Of a DNA stretch of 64,000 bases, positions 38,944-53,907 are shown in pieces. The notes beneath the pieces were generated by a model. That model was given only the letters and a program-made list of their open reading frames with translations, did not search any database and had not been told where the DNA came from. The DNA is taken from NCBI GenBank assembly GCA_025603075.1, contig MU626261.1:248001-312000 (forward strand). Reading direction: 5' to 3'. Numbering within the stretch: position 1 is the first letter of the stretch; each line of letters starts with the position of its first letter. Position numbers and translations under genes: made by a program. Origin of the DNA: Neoconidiobolus thromboides FSU 785 (taxonomy: Eukaryota; Entomophthoromycota; Entomophthoromycetes; Entomophthorales; Neoconidiobolaceae).

Positions 38944-39515
38944 AAGGGATTATAAAATGACCGGAGAGAATAAAGCATTTTTTGTTAGTTTGCTAAAGCT
39001 TTATTTTTTTGTTTTCTATATTGTTATCTGTTTGTTAATACCCAATTCTGTTAAACTTTACACCTTTTATTGAACAAGTCATTTATCGGACTATATTTTA
39101 GATAAAACCTCAATTAATTTACGCAGTCTTTAAAACTTGCTCGATTAAGGTTGTGTACAGATTTTAAAAAACTAGTTGAAGGTTAAATTCAGTTCTTATG
39201 TTTATACTCATTATTAGTGAACTTAAGGGGGTAGAAACGATTAAAATTAAAAAAATAGTTAAAAGTTAAATCAATGTTTTGCTAAAACAATCGAAAGGTT
39301 AATTTAAAAATTATTTATTACTAATCACATAAAAATTTTGCAGCCATAGAAAACCTGCATTACTATAATAATGAAATAAAGAGAAACTATAAATAGGTTG
39401 TGCTTATTTTAATAATTTTATCTTTTAACACTCCCTCAGCCAAGCTTTTTTTAGTTGAAATTTAATATAAAATAAAAAACTTTCAAAAATAAGAAAAATC
39501 AGATAAAAACAACAG
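38944..39515. other. Intergenic region
   Basis: 572 AT-rich bases between the F-box/LRR stop and the MFS start. Nothing recognised beyond promoter-like AT tracts. Confidence 0.5.
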
Positions 39516-41131
39516 ATGACAACTCAATCACCAACACCTTTGCCATGGAAGCAGATAAGTATATTGTTGGCAGTAAGATTTGCTGAACCCGTAGCATTCA
39601 CCATCTTTTTTCCATTTATGTACCAAGTAAGTCTCCATCTGTCAAAGAACAATCCAGTTAACATTACAAATCTAGATGGTAAAAAGCTTTCACTTAAGTG
39701 AGAACAGTGGTGATATAGCTTATTATGCTGGTTTTGTAGCTTCTTCTTTTGCTATAGCTCAATTTATTTCTGGTAGGTTACATTTTAATTTTATAAATGA
39801 TAAAACTATTTTAAAAAATTAACTAATCTCTTTCCTTTAAATAGGCGTCCCTTGGGGTATGTTATCTGATAAAATAGGTCGAAGACCAGTAATATTGTTA
39901 GGGCTTTTAGGAACAGCTTCAAGTTTAACGCTATTTGGATTAAGTAAAAGTTTACCTTTTGCTATAGTTACTAGAAGTTTATGTGGATTACTAAATGGTA
40001 ATGTTGGAGTTATAAAGTCAATGATGGCCGAATTGACAGATAATAGCAATAGAGGTAAGACGATCTGAATTTTTTGTTTTTTTGTTAATAATTCAACTTA
40101 TTTTATGTAGCTAAAGGGTTTTCTTTATTACCTATGATGTTTGGCTTAGGGTCCATTGTTGGTCCAACATTAGGAGGCTTTTTATCAGAACCGGTAAAAA
40201 GCTATCCTAGTTTATTTATCGAAGATACTCTGTTGAAACGATTTTTGTCTGAATTTCCTTACTTTTTACCTTGTTTTGTATCCTCTTCATTGTGTCTCAT
40301 AGGATGTATATTTGGCTACTTTTATCTTGAAGAAACCTTAGAAAGCAAGATAATCTCAAGAAACACTTCTAAAGAGAGTTTATTAACCCAAGAAGGAAGG
40401 AGAGAAACTTATAATAGCATATCAATCAATAAAGAAGATGATCAAAATATACCAAAAGCATCTTGGGTGACGATGTTAGGTTATATAGGCTTATCCTTAC
40501 AAACAGTTATGATTGATGAGCTGTTTCCTGTTTGGGCAAGTACCTATCAAGTAGATGGCGGTTTAGGGTTTAAGCCCCCTCAAATTGGTACTCTGTTTGC
40601 TTATGGCGGGGTAGCTTTGTTAGTTATACAGATCTTGTTTTATACACCGATACAACAAAAGTTTGGTAGTTTAAAGTTATATCAAATGGTTTATTTTGTT
40701 TATACACCTATTTTAATGCTTTATCCAATTGCTGCTAGCTTCCATAGTAAAACATTGTGGGCATACTTGTTGTTCTTAACTACGTTTAGGACTGCTTGTG
40801 GCGTATTCGCCTTCACTTCGGCAAATATTTTGGTAAGTCTGAAGTTGATCTTTGATTTTTTTTGCTTACGATACTATTTATTTATTAGATAGCTGAGACT
40901 TGTCCAAATAAAAAGATATTGGGGAAAGTGAATGGGATTGCCCAATGTTTAGGGTCTCTAATGAGGGCTGCTGGCCCTACTTTGGCTGGTGTCGCTTACT
41001 CTTGGAGTTTGAAAAATTCTTCACAATATATTATATTTAAATATCCTTTTACTTGGATCTTGATTGCTATTATTTCCTTCATTAATTTAATTGTTGCTAG
41101 ATTTATTTCGCCTAATGATTTGTTGGAATAA
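39516..41131 (+). CDS. MFS transporter, DHA1/ZIFL-like
   Basis: Five exons (39516-39626, 39676-39772, 39845-40054, 40111-40832, 40889-41131) join to 460 residues with about 12 membrane segments. The start PLPWKQISILLAVRFAEPVAFTIFFPF is the signature of the fungal/plant group related to zinc-induced-facilitator-like carriers. Motif A follows TM2 (GMLSDKIGRRPVILLGLLG) and TM5 carries the MFGLGSIVGPTLGGFL antiporter-like motif. The central loop (about 195-240) is short and charged. Likely a proton-coupled efflux carrier at plasma or vacuolar membrane; the substrate is unknown. Exon 2 starts at 39676, because ATGGTAAAAAGC continues the frame into SENSGDIAYYAGFV; reading on past 39626 ends quickly in a stop. 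Confidence 0.88.
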
Positions 41132-42244
41132 AATTAGATTGCTTAATAGTTAAGCATAAACATGAATCATGATATATATTCAAGTATTTTGCTATTATAC
41201 TATGTTTAATAAACCTGTATTAATGTTATTCGTAGATATTATATTCAAGATTACTACAAATAGAATTAACTAGAGGAGCTCTACTTATCTTATCTACAAC
41301 CTGAGACAAAAAAAATCAACTAACCCTTCTAGGCATAATAATTCAATAGATCTTTTAACAGAATATCAGATACATAGTCAAGGCTTATTTGTATTTTAAA
41401 GAATAAACCAAAAAACTACTTTTTTACCTTTTCAAAAACAGCGCTCCCTATATCCTAGGGACTTCAATGCTTTTTTAGTAATACTTTCTTTGTCAATATA
41501 TAAAAGTTTTACCAGGATGCCCCTTATTTATCAAATCGATGCTATTTAAATATAAAAAATATGCCATATATTATTGACTCAATTTTTATATAAATATGAC
41601 ATGCTTTATAATCTACGTTGCTCTTAGCAGTGTCCAGCGTAGCAAAATTTAGCTCCCATTTGATTTAATATCCTTACCCTCAACTGTTAGAAGATAGTTT
41701 TTAAAAAATAACTTTAAGATAAAGTAAATATTTGACAAATTGGTATCTTATTTTATAAACAAATTTGTTTATTTTTTTAATTTCACTACTTGTATATGCT
41801 GCTTTTATGATGTGAGTGGCCCAACACACAAAATTGGTGTATTAAGGTTCTTGAAATCAATTGGTAGAGCATAATTCAGAATCCTTATATAATAAAATTC
41901 TTGTTTCATTATAATATATTTTGTTTCTGTTACGTATCTAGATAATTTATAGAGCTGAACTTCTTGAAACTAAATTGAATCTACTACATTTGTATCAGGC
42001 ACTTTAGAGCTAAAACACTCACGCAAATCGCACAATTTCATTGTTTAGTTTTACTTTATCTTACTATAATCAAATAGGCTCAATTCCACCAATTCAAAAA
42101 ATTTTAAACTTTACCTCCATTATTGAAAATTTTGGGAGTTCTAACTCTTCAAAGTTCAAAAAATATACCAATTTTAGTATATCATAATACAATCCACTTT
42201 AAATTATAAAATATTCTCAATAAATTAAATGTTAAAACATAAAT
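41132..42244. other. Intergenic region
   Basis: 1.1 kb of AT-rich spacer between the MFS gene and the tRNA gene. No coding stretch or 100-bp element recognised. Confidence 0.5.
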
Positions 42245-42337
42245 GCTCCTGGCGGGGTTCGAACCCGCGACCTTCGCGTGTCTTAGATATAATTTTACTT
42301 ATAAGCACGACGCATTAAACCACTTTGCTACAGGAGC
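42245..42337 (-). tRNA. tRNA-Ile(UAU) with intron
   Basis: Read on the minus strand: acceptor GCTCCTG pairs with CAGGAGC; D arm GCAAAGTGGTTTAATGC; anticodon stem TCGTG with CGCGA (one G-T pair); loop CTTATA|A, so the anticodon is TAT at positions 34-36. About 20 bases of intron (AGTAAAATTATATCTAAGAC) sit after base 37, the canonical site. T arm is GCGGGTTCGAACCCCGC with a clear B box. TCGTGCTTATA matches yeast tRNA-Ile(UAU), which also carries an intron. The mature tRNA would be 73 bases before CCA addition. It decodes the AUA codon, which is common in AT-rich genomes like this one. Confidence 0.93.
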
Positions 42338-42555
42338 TTGTGTAAGAAAATTAAAAATATAATATAAACATTAAAATACAGATTTCCAATTATAGTTAAC
42401 TAAAGTAACTTTTTCTAACATGGCAGTTGAACTATTATGCTAAACTTCCTAAGGTTTTAAAATTATAAAAGGAGATGAGGTTTAATTAAAAATTAATAAA
42501 ATAGTTTTTTTCATAATTTAAATTTAATTTTGATTTATTTTAAACTATAACTTGT

Positions 42556-46438
<3,883 letters not shown>

Positions 46439-46770
46439 AACCTGGATCAAATTTTTATTTATATTAAATAGTGTATGATTTTTGAATTCTTCATTAAATA
46501 TTTATTAACATAAAAATAATAACATCAAATTAATACTTTATCAAAGCATTTCACAATTTAGTTGTTTTTTTACAAAATATTTTTATCATATGGGGCTGTT
46601 TTTTTTAGTTTCATTATCCTTCCATTTTTTAAGCGCTATTTGAGTGGAAAGATTATAGTAAAATTCTTAAACACAAAAATACATTCCCATATGTTATTTA
46701 TTTTACTGTAGTATAGTAGATAAATTTAGACTTCATTCATTTTAACAAAAATTTAACTTTTAATGTGAGT
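46439..46770. other. Convergent intergenic region with one repeat
   Basis: 332 bases between the HECT and AIF stop codons, with element copy 13 in the middle. Confidence 0.6.
46591..46689 (-). repeat. MITE-like element, copy 13
   Basis: 99 bases, TGGGGCTG to ACATTCCCA, core TTTAAGCGCTATTTGAGTGG, flanked by TA on both sides. The only copy inside the dense 29-56 kb gene block. Confidence 0.9.
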
Positions 46771-48863
46771 TTAATGTTCTGATCCATAAAGATCAAATTG
46801 AGCAGCAAGTTCATTAACTTGCTTTGAAGAAAACTTATTAAGGCGAATTAAATCACGGGCCGTATCCACCTTATTAAAGAGATTCCAAAGCATGACACCT
46901 ACCAAACGATCTTCACGGAAGTAAAAGACCAAACCTTTATTATATTCCTTTTCATTACTATCCTTATTTCTTACCCAAACTCCTGAAGTTTCAAGTTGTG
47001 AATCTACAAGTCCAATAGCTTCATATCCAATCTTAGGTCCAAGATCAGACCAAAACATAGATTGATGAGTATAAGCACGTTTAGGTCCTACCATATTTTC
47101 ACCTGCATGTCTTCCAGAAAGTGCGGCATGATCATGGTGTTCAACGCGGCGACGACCAAGAGCTATATCATGATATGATGATACATCACCAGCAGCAAAA
47201 ACATCACCTCGACTTTCTAACTCTGCATTTACTAAAATACCACCACGCTTTTCGTCAATCTCTAAACCAGCTTCTTTGGCTAATTTATCGTTTGGTGAAA
47301 TACCAACTGCAACAACAACATGATCTACTTCTACTTTATTTCCATCTTGTAAGTGAATTTCTACCTTTCCACCAGTAGATTCTTTTAACTCAGATACCTT
47401 TGAGTTAGCGCAGATAGTAACACCTTCATCTTGGATCTTTTTAGTTGACCAAGCAGTTAAATAAGCAGGGAAAACGTTAGCCATGTTACCACTTTCAGGG
47501 AAAAGCTGGGTTACTTTAGTATCGGATTTCTTTCCGCGAGTGGCTAAAGCATAAGCCAATTCAGAGCCTAAAAATCCTCCACCGATGACAGCAACATGTT
47601 TACCAGATGCAGTCAATTCATCTAAAGTTCTAAAATCAGCTATATTACGATAAGTAGAAATCTTATTTTTGATAGTTTCAGGAGCACTTTGAACTACTGG
47701 TAAAGTCTTTGGTGTACCACCAGTAGCAATGAGAAGTTTACCATATGCGATACGTTTATCATTATTTAAAGTAATAACTTTACGCTCAACATTTAATTTA
47801 GACACAGCAGCACCTAAAATGATCTTTGTCTTTTTATCGTTGGAGGCATAAAGCGTATCTTTATCTACAGTTTCGTAGTCTTCTTTTTTACCATAAACAA
47901 GATGACGTTCAGTACCTTGCCAGTCCTTAAAGTTAAGAGTTTCCCCAACCTTTGGATCTTCTGAGAACCACAACTCTTTTGAAAGTGGTGGACGCATATA
48001 TGGGGCAACTACCTCTTCAGACACAATTAAAATATCTGCTTCTGGGTCTTTTTGTTTGATTGCTTTCATGGCACTGAAAGTAGCGGTACCTCCACCAACT
48101 AAGATGTATTTATAGTATACTTTAGCACGTTGGTCTTTTTTATCTTCTCCTTCTAAAGGCAAGATTGTTTGCTTTGGTTCTATTGGAGCTTTAAGTTCGG
48201 ATGCAACTTCTGCATCTTCTGAAACAGTTACTTTTTCTTCTAACACTTTCAAAGCCTCATTTGCTTTCTCGGATGCTTGATCTTTGATCTCTTCAACTTT
48301 CTCAGAAATAGCTTCAGTTGCTTTTGATATCCCTTCATTTATTTTTTCTTGAACTTCAGAGACCTTTTCGGCTACATTTTTGGAATCAACGATGGTATCC
48401 TTTGAGTCATCTACTTTTTCGAGTTGGAGATCTTGAGAGATAGTATGAGTATTGATATTTGAGTTTTGTTTTTCTTCAACAAGAATATCATCCTTTTCAA
48501 TATACTCGGCTGGATCTTTATCTAAAGATATCATCTTTCCTTTATAGTCTTTGGGTGGCGAAGTCATATAGAATAACTAAAAAATAAGCTAAATAATATA
48601 TAAAGCAAAATGAACTTACACTTCCAGTTAAAAAGAGGGTGGAAAGGATCTATTTTGAACGTTATTAAACAAGATAATTACTTTTTTAAATATCTTACAA
48701 TCCATTTCTTGTCGCTTTCTTTAACGTTTACACTGGGCTCAGGTTTAGTGGAATAACCATGCCTTGAAGACAAGTTAACCCTTTTAGTTTGAAAATTGGT
48801 TGTCCTTTTTACACACTTCAATAATGAGGCCGATTTGGAAACGCTACTTAGGTTTCTTAACAT
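46771..48863 (-). CDS. AIF1: Apoptosis-inducing factor, AIFM1-type
   Basis: Mitochondrial FAD/NADH oxidoreductase. Three exons (48863-48699, 48649-48620, 48576-46771) join to 666 residues. The N-terminus (MLRNLSSVSKSASLLKCVKR) is a mitochondrial presequence. A hydrophobic segment (WIILSTLFLTGSLFYMTS, about 54-71), formed only by splicing in a 30-base exon, should anchor it in the inner membrane as in animal AIFM1. A long charged helix (about 85-190) follows. FAD motif ILVGGGTATFSAM starts at about 220; NAD motif VAVIGGGFLGSELAYAL is near 385; VFAAGDV follows, and the C-terminal domain has SMFWSDLGPKIGYEAIGLVDS as in animal AIFM1. This differs from Saccharomyces Aif1, which is AMID-like and lacks that C-terminal domain. 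Confidence 0.92.
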
Positions 48864-49099
48864 TTCTATACTTTGATTAAATAGAGATTATTGATTATTA
48901 CAAATCAAGTTTTTCGTTATATAATTTTTTAAACCAATAGATTCGATTCAAACTGAGAATTGTTTGAAGCGTAATTGCATTATGAAATAGTACACTATGA
49001 TATTTATATTTATATGTTTATTATATAAAATAAATTTGAAATTTAAATATGTTAAAACAATATAATAGTATGGTAACTATAGTTAAAAGTACATTTTAT

Positions 49100-49764
49100 T
49101 TAAAGCTCTAATTCCACTTTAACACCCAAAAGTTGAGAAAGTTCTTTCGATAATATGCTATCTAAGGACTCACCATCTCTAGAATAAAACCACAAATTAC
49201 TTTTAGTATCGAAATCGTAACGTTTAGGACCACTATGAAATAAATTTTAGTCCTTTTTAATGGTTTATAATGTTTTACCTAATTGGTGATGAAAGCCATA
49301 TCTGTTTGTTGGGTGGCTGTTTATTTATTACGTAGGTACCTAAATTCCCAAGCTTTAAGGTTAAAACTCCACTCTAAGTAAAACCAGTCAACAGATTTAA
49401 AAGAATAAAAGTAATTATGTACCGAATATTCAAGATCAAATGTATCGTCACCTTCTTCTTGAATCAATTCTTCTAACTGATCTAGCAAATTAGATAAACT
49501 TTGCTCTGATACTTTATAATAGCGTTCAGCCGTAAGTTCACTAAATGTTTTAATTTAATGTGCTGATTAACATTGTATTAAATACCTTGTTTTAAACTTT
49601 GATATAGTATGAGCGTTGGAATAACTTTGGTTTACATTTAAGGAGACTCTGCTTAATCGGCTTGAACATAATTTTTTAGCTGATAAATGGGTCGCTGGTT
49701 TTAAAAACTGTGAAGCCCTTGGAAGAGCATTTCTTGTTATATACTTCAATATGTTTGTATTCAT
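49100..49764 (-). CDS. YFH1: Frataxin
   Basis: Mitochondrial iron-binding factor that stimulates cysteine desulfurase in Fe-S cluster assembly. Four exons (49764-49586, 49540-49423, 49373-49279, 49232-49100) join to 174 residues, the size of yeast Yfh1. The first 55 residues are basic and Ser-rich ([20 protein letters not shown]), a presequence. The fold is recognisable: [23 protein letters not shown] (helix 1 with acidic ridge), [34 protein letters not shown] (the most conserved strand set), then [17 protein letters not shown] and a C-terminal helix. The acceptor before exon 3 could be two bases either side, but the frame favours 49373. It lies just upstream of the AIF gene on the same strand, 236 bases apart. 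Confidence 0.94.
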
Positions 49765-50369
49765 TTATAATAAAATTATTTTTGTAAAATTATTTTTGAT
49801 TTTTATTATGCAATTTTCAGTTAAATTTTAAAATCAGTCGGATTTAAGTCTTTTTATTGGTCTGGATAACCATGGATGTGTTGAAAATTGTTTTTGAAGT
49901 TTAACTTTTTTGTAGTGTCAATAGTTAAAAGATATTGTATATAATTGAAATTAGCAACAATGTTTTGAAGTAAACATAAAACTAATGCTTGTATATTACT
50001 AACGATAACCCAGTTTATTTCTTAAATATCTTGTTATTCGTTATAGCTATAGAACTTAATGCTATGAACTTGAAATCGACGCTATTCTAATTTTCAATAA
50101 TTTATATCCGAAAGTTATTAAAGTTGTATTTTTAACATCAACCCTATACAAATATCTAAATTTTTATTTGCAATAGATTATTAATCTATCAATGTTAAAC
50201 ATATGTAAATTATAAACATTAGCTATAAAAGGCAAAGAAATTTATTAGTTTTTTTCAATTCTAACAAATAAAAAATAGGTTTGAGCTTTTAGAAATAATA
50301 CTAAATCAAATTTAATAGTTATAAGTTGGCTATGTCGAATAAAATAAAAGGAATGGTAGTTATAAGCAG
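49765..50369. other. Intergenic region
   Basis: 605 bases of AT-rich spacer; contains the frataxin promoter. No other feature recognised. Confidence 0.5.
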
Positions 50370-50837
50370 CTATAAAGGTAATTCTAAATATTGTAAAGAC
50401 TTGACATCATGGGACAGGAAGGAGTGTAAGCATTGAAAAAACAAATCTTTACTAAACAATAAAGAATAATTAGCATACTCGTTACTGCTTAAAAAAGGCG
50501 CCAAAAAAGATTTAAGAAATGACAGATTTAAATCAGAAGCAAACAAATAATTAAATTGATATTCCTTTACTATAGTTTTAATATTATATATATCTTCCTT
50601 ACTTACAATAATCAATTGCAAACTAGAATGCTTCAATAAAGGATGGCTTTTAATTCCTTTTAATAAGTTTAAGCTAAATGAATTAAATAAGTCTTTGACA
50701 TATATCAGCCAAATATATTCCACTTTTAGATCTTTGAGTTGTAACTCATACATATCATCAAAATAAGTAATGAAAAAAGGATGATCCAATATCTTTTTAA
50801 GCGTCTCTTTTTTTAACTGATATTTTGGAACCAACAT
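50370..50837 (-). CDS. Small hypothetical protein
   Basis: A single open frame of 155 residues starting MLVPKYQLKKETLKKILDHP. The sequence alternates hydrophobic strands and helices (EYIWLIYVKDLFN, LQLIIVSKEDIYNIKTIVKEY, FNYLFASDLNLSFLKSFL), a layout that could fit a thioredoxin-like fold lacking the CxxC. No motif is decisive and I do not recognise the family. No splice sites extend it convincingly. The 468-base length in a very AT-rich region makes chance unlikely but not impossible. A poly(A)-rich 5' leader and separate promoter space up to 51430 are compatible with a real gene divergent from the 2-Cys peroxiredoxin. Confidence 0.5.
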   Translation of the reverse strand: MLVPKYQLKKETLKKILDHPFFITYFDDMYELQLKDLKVEYIWLIYVKDLFNSFSLNLLKGIKSHPLLKHSSLQLIIVSKEDIYNIKTIVKEYQFNYLFASDLNLSFLKSFLAPFLSSNEYANYSLLFSKDLFFQCLHSFLSHDVKSLQYLELPL

Positions 50838-51429
50838 TTTGATTTTTTATTAGTACTTTAATATTTCTTCTGTTTAAATAGCAATTGCTATACCAAATGT
50901 CTTTCAACCTCAACATTTTGCTTATTTATAAAATTACATTTCTTTAAGCTCACTAATTTTCAAATCAAAAAATGATTTAGTAGTAAAATTAAAAGCTGCT
51001 TTTAACCGCCATAATTCTTTTTTGTTATCAGATCTTTAAATAGTTCTAACTTCTAAAGCACCTCTGCTGTGGTGATAAAATACAGGAAATTTCAAATATT
51101 ATTTACTGCCTTTGAAAGAATACTTTAAATTATTTCATATTAACTAAAAGCTATTATTAAATAATATAGCTACATTAGTCAGCTTGGAATAAAATTAAAT
51201 CATTTCATTAATTTGTATTTCCAGCAATTTCTAGAAATCGATGGCCCAATTGCTATGCGTAAAGCCATCCTTAGCCAATGGTTAAAAGCTTATGACCATA
51301 AAGCGGAATCTCGGCCCATGATAGGCTCGAAACTTAGGTGAAAAAAACTCAAAAAAGTATATAAAATACTAACTTGTGAGATAAGCTTCGTTTATAAAAA
51401 TATACTTTAGATCTTAGATAAAAACAAAA
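50838..51429. other. Peroxiredoxin upstream region with exon-like block
   Basis: 592 bases. Positions 51226-51339 form an open, less AT-rich block after a tttccag acceptor-like site and before an ag|gtg donor-like site, reading QFLEIDGPIAMRKAILSQW.. It cannot be joined to a neighbour. A perfect inverted TTCTAGAA (heat-shock-element-like core) lies at about 51229. The rest should be the promoter of the 2-Cys peroxiredoxin. Confidence 0.4.
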
Positions 51430-52061
51430 ATGAGTAAGTTTAAACATAAACATTAAATGAACAAAATATTAACTCATAACTAGGTTTAATTCAAAAAGAC
51501 GCCCCTAACTTCACTGCCACTGCTTTAATTGATGGCCAATTTAAACAGGTTTCCTTAAGCGATTACGCTGGAAAATACGTTGTCTTATTCTTCTATCCAA
51601 AAGACTTCACCTTTGTATGCCCAACTGAAATTGTTGCTTTCTCTGAGGCTGCTTCCAAATTTGAAGCCCTTAATACCGTTGTATTAGGTGTATCTACTGA
51701 TAACGAATTTTGTCACTTAGCCTGGACTGAAAAGCCACGTAACCAAGGTGGTCTTGGTAAAGTCAATATTCCTTTAATTGCTGATACCAACCACAAGATC
51801 TCAAGAGCTTACAATGTTCTCATTGAAGAAGAAGGTATTGCTCTTAGAGGCTTATTCATCATTGATACCAAACAAAAGGTCCGTATCTTACAAGTTAACG
51901 ATCTCCCAGTTGGTCGTTCAGTTGAAGAAACTTTACGTTTACTAGAAGCCCTCCAATTCACTGAAGAGCATGGTGAAGTTTGCCCCGCTAACTGGGCTAA
52001 GGGTAAGGATACCATTGTTCCAGATGTACAAGGTTCTAAAGAATTTTTCTCTAAACAATAA
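51430..52061 (+). CDS. TSA1: Typical 2-Cys peroxiredoxin (Tsa1/PRDX1-like)
   Basis: Reduces hydrogen peroxide in the cytosol with thioredoxin as electron donor. Exon 1 is only four bases (51430-51433, ATGA); exon 2 is 51484-52061; together 193 residues. The peroxidatic Cys47 lies in [14 protein letters not shown], the conserved Arg in [16 protein letters not shown] region, and the resolving Cys in [11 protein letters not shown] near residue 167. GGLG is present at about 90, and the C-terminal tail reads SKEFFSKQ, with FF where most family members have YF. GGLG plus that tail is the structure that slows disulfide formation and makes the enzyme prone to overoxidation. Codons are more GC-rich and uniform than in neighbours, as for a highly expressed gene. 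Confidence 0.96.
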
Positions 52062-52556
52062 ATTTATTTTTAATGCTTAATTTTTTTTGTAATTATCGCA
52101 ATTTTTGTTAATTTCGATTAATTTAGTCATTTTATTATCAAATTTTAAATACTTTATCTGATACCAATTTCAAGAAATTCATTATTGTTTATTCGACTGT
52201 ACATAATTAAATAACCCAATTTTATTCGATAAGTAAGCTAAACCAAGATTTGATACTTAAATTGCTATTCATTATTGAAGTTTTGATAAATTCTTCTGGC
52301 CACTCAAAGCATTCAATACCTTTACTATAAACGACATATTATATACCCCATAATTCACGCTTAACGATTTCCCCTTTTACGCTTACACGCCAATTCCACG
52401 TAAATAAAATTAAATAAAAATGTCAATTTTAACCAATCAGTTCATAACCTTAGCTTACTTTTATTAAAAAAATATAGCAAAAAACTAAAACTTATTTATT
52501 TATAAACTCAATTAGTCAAAATTCAATACTCAAACATACATCACAGCGGCATAAAC
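52062..52556. other. Intergenic region
   Basis: 495 bases between the peroxiredoxin stop and the CAF1 start. AT-rich; contains the CAF1 promoter. Nothing else recognised. Confidence 0.5.
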
Positions 52557-53693
52557 ATGCCAGAAGAGAGGAGATATATACGGGAGGTATGGGCCTCTAA
52601 CCTCTCTAAAGAAATGGAGTACATTCGTAGCATTATTAAAGACTATAATTACATTGCCATGGTAAATTTATTATAGATTGATATTGGCAGAATTTAATCA
52701 AATTTAAGGATACTGAGTTTCCAGGTACTGTAGCTAAACCATTAGGAAAATTTAAGAGCCCTAGTGACTTGACGTATCAGACAGTCAGAGCTAACGTGGA
52801 TCTTTTAAAGATGATTCAACTAGGTATCTCCTTTTCAAATGAAAAAGGAGAACAACCACCTGATGCCACAACTTGGCAATTTAATTTCAAGTTCAGTTTA
52901 GAGTAAGTGGCTTTCTGCTTTTAAATTTTAGTAATCTCATTATTTATAGTATGGATATGTATTCTCAAGATTCGATTGACCTTTTGATTAACTCAGGACT
53001 TGACTTTAAAAAACACGAAGATTATGGAATTGATCCTCATGATTTTGGTGAGATATTAATGTCCTCTGGACTGGTCTTATTAGAAAATGTTACATGGATC
53101 ACTTTCTCTAGGTAATTTAAAACAAGCATAGATAAAGTATAATTATTAATGATTTTAGTGCCTATGATTTTGCGTACCTTTTAAAAATCTTATCGGGAAA
53201 ATTATTACCACCAGATGAAGAAGGATTCTACAATGTATTAAAACTTTATTTCCCTAACTTTTATGATATCAAATATTTAATGAAGTGTTGCAAAACCCTT
53301 GGTGGTGGACTGAAAGAAATTGCCGAGACCCTGCAAGTATAATTTATTTTTATTTAATCTTTGAATTTCAATTTACACCTAATAGATTGCAAGAGTTGGT
53401 CAAGCACATCAAGCAGGTTCCGATTCTTTGGTAACTCTGATGGCGTTTTTCAAAATGAGAAACACTTTCTTTGAGGGAATAATTGATGATAATAAATTTT
53501 TGTAAGTTCGTTTAGGGCAATTATAATCGGAGTATTTAAATTTTTTAGGAGTATATTGTACGGTATTGGACCAGGCGCTGTTGGACATGTGCCATCAGCT
53601 TTCGTTTCAGCGGTTTATGCTAGCGGGTCAGTAGTAGGGACCCCTTTATCAACACCCAATCTGATGTCAGGTCAAAGTACTTTCATAGGCTAA
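52557..53693 (+). CDS. POP2: CCR4-NOT deadenylase CAF1/POP2
   Basis: DEDD-type 3'-5' exoribonuclease that shortens mRNA poly(A) tails within the CCR4-NOT complex. Six exons (52557-52661, 52709-52902, 52950-53111, 53159-53336, 53386-53501, 53549-53693) join to 299 residues. It starts YIREVWASNLSKEMEYIR, standard for the family without the long Gln-rich yeast extension. The catalytic residues are present: Asp and Glu in MDTEFPG (36, 38, created across intron 1), Asp in AYDFAYLL, and the final His/Asp pair in QAHQAGSDSLVTL. GIGPGAVGHV near the end follows the core. The acceptor before exon 2 is AAG, not TAG. Together with poly(A) polymerase at 7-9.5 kb the window holds both a tail maker and a tail remover. 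Confidence 0.96.
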
Positions 53694-53907
53694 ATAAGGA
53701 ATTCTTTAACCATAAAGTCAAATGCTTGATAGATATGCTTTTAAATTTTTATTATGGCTTTACTGATTTTTTATTGCTTTAGCTTACAAGTGATAGAATT
53801 AAATTAAATCATAAAGACATTAAATATAAACTGAAATAAAGAATTCAGCATTTAAATTTTCATCTGTTTATTATAGTTTGTTTTTAAAAGCCATTAATCT
53901 GTTCCAT

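Noticed and set aside
51809-52015. Open frame opposite the 2-Cys peroxiredoxin
   Set aside because: Antisense shadow of a codon-biased gene; no features of its own.
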